DNA of 64,000 nt from Thermus oshimai DSM 12092. Lineage in GTDB: Bacteria > Deinococcota > Deinococci > Deinococcales > Thermaceae. The translations under genes were made by a program, and so were the position numbers. The DNA lies in NCBI RefSeq assembly GCF_000373145.1, contig NZ_KB890619.1, positions 63,857 through 127,856 of the forward strand, read 5' to 3'. The notes below the pieces were generated by a model that saw nothing but the letters and a program-made list of their open reading frames with translations, was not told where the DNA came from and did not search any database. Numbering within the stretch: position 1 is the first letter of the stretch; every line of letters starts with the position of its first letter. Shown here in pieces: positions 59,663-64,000 of this stretch.

Positions 59663-60766
59663 CTAGAAGGCTACGGTCCCCGCCCCCACGGCGCTTAGGG
59701 TGGGGGCCTCGAGGTCCAGCCGGTAGGCCAGGACCGCCCCCTGCCGCCCCTCTAGGAGGGGGAGGAGGGTGGCCGCCACCTCCACCGCGTCAATGCGGGT
59801 GGGGTTCCTCCCCAGGTGGGCCAGGGCCCCTTCCGCCTCCCCCCGGGCGAGCCTCTCCAGGAAGCCCAGGTCCTTTTCCCGGGCGGCCTCCGCCAGGGCG
59901 GGGTCTAAGGGCCGGTCCCCGAAGCGGGGCCCCACGTGGGAGAGGTCCACCGCCAGCACCAAAAGGCCCGGGAACTCCCCCATGAGCACCCTAAGGGCCT
60001 CCCCGAGCTCGGGGCTCCGCTCCCCGATGAGAAGGGGGAGGAGCTTGGCCTCGGGGTAGACCCCTTTCAAGAAGAAGAGGGGAAGCTCCAGGCTGTGTTC
60101 CTCCCGGAAGGCTAAAGGGGTGTTGAAGAGCTCAAAAGGCAGGAGGGCGTCCAGGGCCTGGAGGGCTTCTAGGTCGGGCTCGGCGGGGCCGAAGGGGGTG
60201 GCGAAGGGCACGGGGAGGGCCGCGGCCTTCTCCTTGAGGGGCCGGTGGGCCACCCCGAGGAGGTAAATCCTTTCGGGGGGCGGGGTCTTCTCCAGGCTCG
60301 CCAGGGCCGCCCCGTAGGCCTCGGGGACCCGGGAGGGCTCCAGGTGGGGCATGAGGAGGACCTCGGCCCTTCGCCCTTCCCCGGGGAAGCTGGCCCGGAA
60401 GGCCCTCAGGAAGGCCCGGGCGGCCTCTCCTTCCTCGGGGTAGGAGCGGCCCGCCAGGCGCATGGGGCGCTCGCGCTTGAGCTCCTCCTCCGCCTCCTTG
60501 AGCCTCCGTTCCACCTCCTCCGTGAGGAGGAGGCCTGCGCCTTCTAGGGCCTTGACGAACCCTTCCAGCTCCTCCTTGGGGAGGAGGACCCCCTGCTTTA
60601 GGAGTTCGGTCTGGACCTCCTCCAGGGTCTTCCCCTCGAGGAGCCTCAGGAGGTAAAGCCCCCCCTCCGTGACAAAGACGGGCTCCGGAAAAACCCCGTA
60701 GGGGTCCAGGAGCAGAAACCCCCCTTCCGTAGGGACCACCTGGGGTGGGTTTAGGCAAAGCCTCAT
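59663..60766 (-). CDS. MEMO1/AmmeMemoRadiSam system protein B homologue with N-terminal extension
   Basis: A 367-residue protein. Residues 130-367 match the MEMO family: MPHLEPSRVPEAYGAAL, IYLLGVAHRPLKEKAAALPVPFATPFGP, EEHSLELPLFFLKGVYPEAKLLPLLIG and LVLAVDLSHVGPRFGDRPLD. Residues 1-95 form an extra domain (GGFLLLDPYGVFPEPVFVTEGGLYLLRLLEGKTLEEV) that looks like a PqqD/winged-helix type. MEMO usually sits with AMMECR1 and a radical SAM gene; neither is here. The start is ATG at 60766, 7 nt after TAGGCT. Confidence 0.85.
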   Translation of the reverse strand: MRLCLNPPQVVPTEGGFLLLDPYGVFPEPVFVTEGGLYLLRLLEGKTLEEVQTELLKQGVLLPKEELEGFVKALEGAGLLLTEEVERRLKEAEEELKRERPMRLAGRSYPEEGEAARAFLRAFRASFPGEGRRAEVLLMPHLEPSRVPEAYGAALASLEKTPPPERIYLLGVAHRPLKEKAAALPVPFATPFGPAEPDLEALQALDALLPFELFNTPLAFREEHSLELPLFFLKGVYPEAKLLPLLIGERSPELGEALRVLMGEFPGLLVLAVDLSHVGPRFGDRPLDPALAEAAREKDLGFLERLARGEAEGALAHLGRNPTRIDAVEVAATLLPLLEGRQGAVLAYRLDLEAPTLSAVGAGTVAF

Positions 60767-60771
60767 GCCCC

Positions 60772-62052
60772 TTAGCCTAGCGCGAAGCGGGCGAGGAGGA
60801 AGGCCTCCGCCTCGGCCCGGGTTTCCACCTCCCCCAGGGCCTGGGCCTCGAGGAGGGCCTCCAGGGCCCGCCCCACCTCTGGCCCCGGCTTCAGGCCCAA
60901 AAGGGCCATGACCTCCTCCCCGGAGAGGAGGGGCTTTTGGGGAAGGGGGGTCTTCAGGGCCTCCTGGTAGGCCCAAAGGAGGGCCCAGGCCTCCTCCGCC
61001 ACCTTCTTGGCCCCCAGGCGGTCTGCGGCCTGCAGGTAGGGGAGGGCGGGGAGGAGGGCCTGGCGGCGGAAGTAAAAGCGCCTTAGGGCTTTTTTCTCCT
61101 CGGGGGGGCGGTCCATGTGCCGGCGTATGAGCCCCGCCGCCTCCTCCACCGCTTCCTTGGAAAAGCCCAGAAAGCCCAAGGCGGCCCGGGCCACCTCCGC
61201 CCCCACCTCCGCGTGGCCCAGGAAGCGGAAGCGCCCCACCTTGGGGTCAAAACGGCGGGTGAGGGGCTTGCCTGCGTCGTGGTAGAGGGCGGCGAGCCGC
61301 GCGGAGAGAGGGGCCTCCGGCCAGAGCCAAAGGAGGTGGAAGAGGACCGAAAGCGTATGCCGCCAGGCGTCCAGGTGGTGCACCCCGCCCTGCTCCAGGC
61401 CCACCAGGAAGGCCAGCTCGGGAAGGTACACCTCCAAAAGGCCCACCTCCGCCAAGACCCCAAGCCCAAAAGCCGCCCTGGGGGAGAGGAGAAGCCGGGT
61501 GAGCTCCTCCCGCACCCGCTCCCGGGCGGGGAGGAGGTGGGGGTTTCCCTGGAGAAAGGCCGCGTGCCGCCTCAGGGCCGCCCGCGTGGCCTTGGGGAGC
61601 CCGAGGCTCAGGCTGGCGGCAAGGCGCACAGCCCTAAGGCTTCGCAGGTGGTCCCCGTAGAGGTTTTCCTCCCGCACGGGCACCAGGACCCTTCTCCTCA
61701 GGTCCTCCTCCACCCCCCGTAGGCCAAAGACCCTACCCCTAAGGAGCGCCAGGGCGTTTAGGCGGTAGTCCCGGCGTAAGAGGTCGTCCTCGAGGCCCCC
61801 CTCCAGGGGCGCGAAGTCCAGGGTGTACCCCCCCGCCACCACCCGGTACTGCCCCCTTTCCTCGTCCAGCGGGAAGAGGCTTCCCGAAAGGGCCGCCTGG
61901 GCCTCCTCCGCCGCCCTCAGGGGGTCTTCCGCTAGGAAGTCCAGGTCCTTGGGGCGCCGCCCCAGGAGGAGGTCCCGCAGGGCCCCCCCCACGGGGATGG
62001 CCCCCTTGGGGGTATAAAAGGGGAAGTGGAGCGGAGAAAGCGGGCGAAGCAC
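60772..62052 (-). CDS. cca: CCA-adding/poly(A) polymerase-family nucleotidyltransferase with HD domain
   Basis: A 426-residue class II nucleotidyltransferase. The head has IPVGGALRDLLLGRRPKDLDFL (GG and DxD motifs), VAGGYTLDFAPLEG, LLRRDYRLNALAL, GVEEDLRRRVL and LYGDHLRSLRAVRLAASLSLG. An HD domain follows, with HHLDAWRHTLSVL and LYHDAGKP. It probably repairs tRNA 3' ends or tails RNA. I chose GTG at 62052 because a GATAAT box ends 6 nt before it and the next 20 residues are needed for the first strand of the fold. It overlaps coaE head-to-head by 27 bp. Confidence 0.85.
   Translation of the reverse strand: MLRPLSPLHFPFYTPKGAIPVGGALRDLLLGRRPKDLDFLAEDPLRAAEEAQAALSGSLFPLDEERGQYRVVAGGYTLDFAPLEGGLEDDLLRRDYRLNALALLRGRVFGLRGVEEDLRRRVLVPVREENLYGDHLRSLRAVRLAASLSLGLPKATRAALRRHAAFLQGNPHLLPARERVREELTRLLLSPRAAFGLGVLAEVGLLEVYLPELAFLVGLEQGGVHHLDAWRHTLSVLFHLLWLWPEAPLSARLAALYHDAGKPLTRRFDPKVGRFRFLGHAEVGAEVARAALGFLGFSKEAVEEAAGLIRRHMDRPPEEKKALRRFYFRRQALLPALPYLQAADRLGAKKVAEEAWALLWAYQEALKTPLPQKPLLSGEEVMALLGLKPGPEVGRALEALLEAQALGEVETRAEAEAFLLARFALG
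60774..60779 (-). promoter_or_regulatory. -10 box of the leaderless MEMO gene
   Basis: TAGGCT, overlapping the end of cca, 7 nt before ATG at 60766. Confidence 0.45.
62013..62018 (+). promoter_or_regulatory. coaE: coaE -10 box, inside the cca coding region
   Basis: TATAAA, 7 nt before the coaE GTG at 62026. It lies in codons of the oppositely oriented cca. Confidence 0.55.
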
Positions 62053-62652
62053 CCCTTCATTATCGGCCTCACGGGGAACATCGGGAGCGGCAAGAGCACC
62101 GTGGCCCGCCTCCTTAGGGCCTGGGGCTACAAGGTGGTGGACGCGGACGAGCTCGCGAGAAGGGCTCGGGAGAACAAAAAAGAAGAGCTCAAGCGCCTCT
62201 TCCCCGAGGCCTTCCGGGGGGAGGAGCTGGACACCCGCGCCCTGGGCCGCCTGGTGTTCTCCGACCCTGAGCGCCTGAAGGCGCTGGAAGCCCTCCTCCA
62301 CCCCGAGATCCGCCGCCTTTTGGAGGAGGAACTGAAGGGGCTAGAGGGGGAGCGGGTGGTTTTTCTGGAAATCCCCCTTCTTTTTGAAAAGGGCTGGGAA
62401 GGGCGGCTGGACGGGGTTTTGCTGGTGAAAGCCCCTCTGGAACTCCGCCTGGAGCGGGTCATGGCCCGCTCGGGGCTTTCCCGGGAGGAGGTGTTGGCCC
62501 GGGAGCGGGCCCAGATGCCGGAGGAGGAGAAGGCGGGGAGGGCGGACTGGGTCTTGGAGAACCGGGGGGGCCTCGAGGAGCTTGAGGAAAACCTCAGGGC
62601 GATCCTGCGCGCCATAGAGGCCAAAGCCGAAGGAGCCAGGGAAGGGCGGTAA
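62026..62652 (+). CDS. coaE: Dephospho-CoA kinase
   Basis: A 208-residue CoaE, the last step of CoA synthesis. Its P-loop is GLTGNIGSGKSTVARLL; VVDADELAR and LHPEIRRLLEEEL follow, with EIPLLFEKGWEGRLDGVLLV. The sequence is close to the T. thermophilus enzyme as I recall it. It starts with a GTG 7 nt after TATAAA. Its first 27 bp overlap the 5' end of cca on the other strand, and its 3' end overlaps the PlsY-like gene by 59 bp. Confidence 0.95.
   Translation: MERRKRAKHPFIIGLTGNIGSGKSTVARLLRAWGYKVVDADELARRARENKKEELKRLFPEAFRGEELDTRALGRLVFSDPERLKALEALLHPEIRRLLEEELKGLEGERVVFLEIPLLFEKGWEGRLDGVLLVKAPLELRLERVMARSGLSREEVLARERAQMPEEEKAGRADWVLENRGGLEELEENLRAILRAIEAKAEGAREGR
62059..62064 (-). promoter_or_regulatory. 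cca: cca -10 box, inside the coaE coding region
   Basis: GATAAT on the minus strand, 6 nt before the cca GTG at 62052. It lies in the coaE codons for Ile-Ile. Confidence 0.5.
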
Positions 62653-63100
62653 GGAGCCCAAACCCCACCCCAAGCCCTTCCCAGAAGAGCCCGGCGAAAA
62701 GGGGAAGGCTTAAGGAGGCCCCAAGAAGGGCGGGCTCCCTGCGCCTCGTCCAGGCCCAGAGGCCCAGGAAGATGAGGCCAGGACCCAGGAGAAGCCTGGG
62801 GTCCACGGCGAAAAGGACCCCCAGAACCGGGGCCACGCCCCCCGCCTGCCCCAGGAGGAGCCAAGGGGAGAAGGCCTGGCCCCAGGAGGCTCCCACCCCC
62901 CCCAGGAGCCCGCCCAGGGGGTTTTGGGCGAGAAACTCCCCCAAGGCCACCGCGGAAAGGCCCTTGCCCAGCTCCAAAAGGAGCACCAGGAGGCGGGGAA
63001 AGGGGCTAAGCCCCTCGGGCCCTACCCCCCTGAGCCCGGCGAACCAGTAGGCGAAGGGGAGGCTTCCCAAGGCGTAGCCCACCAAAAGCGCCAGCGCCAC
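62594..63100 (-). CDS. Divergent PlsY-like membrane protein (probably not a working acyltransferase)
   Basis: A 168-residue membrane protein. The N-terminus (LLVGYALGSLPFAYWFAGLRG) looks like the first segment of PlsY, glycerol-3-phosphate acyltransferase. The GSGNxGATN motif that should follow is replaced by GPEGLSPFP, and the GH..P and GGKGVA motifs read GQAFSPWLLLGQAGGVA, so the known catalytic residues are missing. The GTG at 63100 lies 7 nt after TATCCT. The gene overlaps coaE by 59 bp at its end and abuts the CRISPR array. Confidence 0.65.
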   Translation of the reverse strand: MALALLVGYALGSLPFAYWFAGLRGVGPEGLSPFPRLLVLLLELGKGLSAVALGEFLAQNPLGGLLGGVGASWGQAFSPWLLLGQAGGVAPVLGVLFAVDPRLLLGPGLIFLGLWAWTRRREPALLGASLSLPLFAGLFWEGLGVGFGLLTALPWLLRLWPLWRAGSP

Positions 63101-63107
63101 GGGGAGG

Positions 63108-63113
63108 AGGATA
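63108..63113 (-). promoter_or_regulatory. -10 box of the PlsY-like gene
   Basis: TATCCT on the minus strand, 7 nt before GTG at 63100 and 6 bp from the first CRISPR repeat. Confidence 0.45.
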
Positions 63114-63118
63114 TCACA

Positions 63119-64000
63119 CGGTCCATCCCCACGGGCGTGGGGACTACGGGGGACCCTTCCGCCACACGGCTGGTTTTTTGGGGTCCATCCCCACGGGCGT
63201 GGGGACTACTGGCGTGGAGGAGGACCATGAACACGAGGACGCGGTCCATCCCCACGGGCGTGGGGACTACGTAGTTGACTATCCAGGGCCCGCTGGAGCG
63301 ACCGGTCCATCCCCACGGGCGTGGGGACTACCTGGTCCCGGCCCACGAGCGCCTGGGGACGGCCGGTCCATCCCCACGGGCGTGGGGACTACGCGGGAGC
63401 CCCCACGGGTTTTCATTGGAATCCGGTCCATCCCCACGGGCGTGGGGACTACGCTTCTTCTCCCGCCGCTGCCGCTCCCTCTCCGGTCCATCCCCACGGG
63501 CGTGGGGACTACACCACCTCCAGCGGGTTAGAGGTGCTGGCCAGCGGTCCATCCCCACGGGCGTGGGGACTACCTACTGGACTACCCCCTACCCCAGCCT
63601 CCCCGCGGTCCATCCCCACGGGCGTGGGGACTACGCCAGGTTGTGCCAGGTAACACCTGGCACAACCGGTCCATCCCCACGGGCGTGGGGACTACGGCTT
63701 GGGCTTGGCTTCAGCCTTGGCCTTGGCCGGTCCATCCCCACGGGCGTGGGGACTACTCGCCCTGACCACCGCCATCCTGGGCCAGAACCGGTCCATCCCC
63801 ACGGGCGTGGGGACTACGCGGGGGTGTTCGGGGGGCACAGCAGTACCGCCGGTCCATCCCCACGGGCGTGGGGACTACGGTGCGGCTCGTGACCAGGTAG
63901 CCATGGGGTACGGTCCATCCCCACGGGCGTGGGGACTACAGCCAGCCCCGAGGCTCCTGGTAGGTGTTCACCGGTCCATCCCCACGGGCGTGGGGACTAC
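63119..64000 (-). CRISPR. Type I-E CRISPR array, 15 repeats and 14 spacers in the window (continues right)
   Basis: A 29-nt repeat, read on the plus strand as CGGTCCATCCCCACG followed by GGCGTGGGGACTAC. Repeats start at 63119, 63181, 63242, 63303, 63364, 63424, 63484, 63545, 63606, 63667, 63728, 63789, 63850, 63911 and 63972; the last ends exactly at 64000. Spacers are 31-33 nt, mostly 32. The minus-strand repeat begins GTAGTCCCCACG and ends GGGGATGGACCG, the I-E form of Thermus, so crRNA should be read leftward with the leader beyond the right edge. The second repeat has a changed terminal base (63181), as expected at a trailer end. No cas genes are in the window. Confidence 0.97.

Noticed and set aside
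61990..61992. Alternative cca start at GTG 61992 with an AAGGGGG ribosome site
   Set aside because: It would place the start at the Val of the catalytic VGG motif and delete the first strand of the fold. Kept only as the test for the coaE/cca overlap claim.
62053..62301. Longer N-terminal part of the cca frame, upstream to 62301
   Set aside because: It runs antisense through the coaE P-loop region, is not conserved-looking, and the GATAAT box supports the GTG at 62052.
63178..63892. Open frames across the CRISPR array (translations with repeated PSPRAWG or HPHGRGDY)
   Set aside because: They are translations of the repeat unit and not genes.

Overview
This window looks like the chromosome of a Thermus species. 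GC content and third-position GC are very high. GTG and TTG starts are common, genes are tightly packed with 4-bp stop/start overlaps, and the genes present are typical of the genus: a Taq-like polA, a T. thermophilus-type CoaE, an MgtE channel, and a type I-E CRISPR repeat of the Thermus kind. From memory, the 830-residue DNA polymerase resembles the T. oshimai enzyme most. I could not check this by search.

Layout. (1) 1-1102: a partial EnvC-like murein hydrolase activator and ftsX. (2) 1119-6046: two divergent sulfur operons. Leftward are a CstB-like persulfide dioxygenase/rhodanese, a double rhodanese and a TauE exporter. Rightward are a two-CxxC glutaredoxin-like protein, a rhodanese lipoprotein and a membrane-anchored TlpA thioredoxin. 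Each promoter carries a G/C-rich palindrome resembling CsoR/CstR operators. (3) 6033-10457: prkA-yhbH-spoVR. (4) 10542-15259: small genes including recX, recO, two metallophosphoesterases, an Lrp-type sensor domain and a Tat-exported DsrE-like protein. (5) 15256-25352: ppc, aroE, a VapBC toxin-antitoxin pair, yigZ, polA, azlCD, a LuxR-type protein and a secreted lipoprotein. (6) 25412-30877: glmM, a NYN protein, queA, a pyrophosphatase-like/ADP-ribosylglycohydrolase fusion and mgtE with a structured leader. (7) 31028-34714: the ffh-rpsP-khpA-rimM-trmD-rplS translation cluster, with internal terminator, promoters and hairpins. (8) 34722-39403: an orphan response regulator, sdaA, a rhodanese, a yybP-ykoY-type (Mn2+) riboswitch before a YugP-like metallopeptidase, a peroxiredoxin and a MazG-like hydrolase. 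(9) 39393-45806: a seven-gene leftward operon bioY-nitrilase-smpB-amidase-gerM-smc-mazG (its last gene is the mazG at 39077). (10) 46791-53340: a sugar operon of GH31, GH2, a ChbG-type deacetylase and a GPH transporter. (11) 53397-63100: gap-pgk, rbfA, a thioesterase, an aminotransferase, rnr, MEMO, a CCA-enzyme-like gene, coaE and a PlsY-like gene. (12) 63119-64000: a type I-E CRISPR array of 15 repeats and 14 spacers that runs off the right edge. No cas genes are in the window.

Regulation. Many genes have a TANNNT -10 box ending exactly 6-7 nt before the start codon, with no Shine-Dalgarno sequence, which is the mark of leaderless transcription. Several divergent pairs have interlocked -10 boxes. 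cca and coaE overlap head-to-head, with each -10 box inside the other gene. Intergenic gaps are short: none exceeds 300 bases, and the longest are the mgtE/ffh divergent region (30878-31094) and the riboswitch region (37094-37349). I saw no tRNA, rRNA, insertion sequence or prophage.
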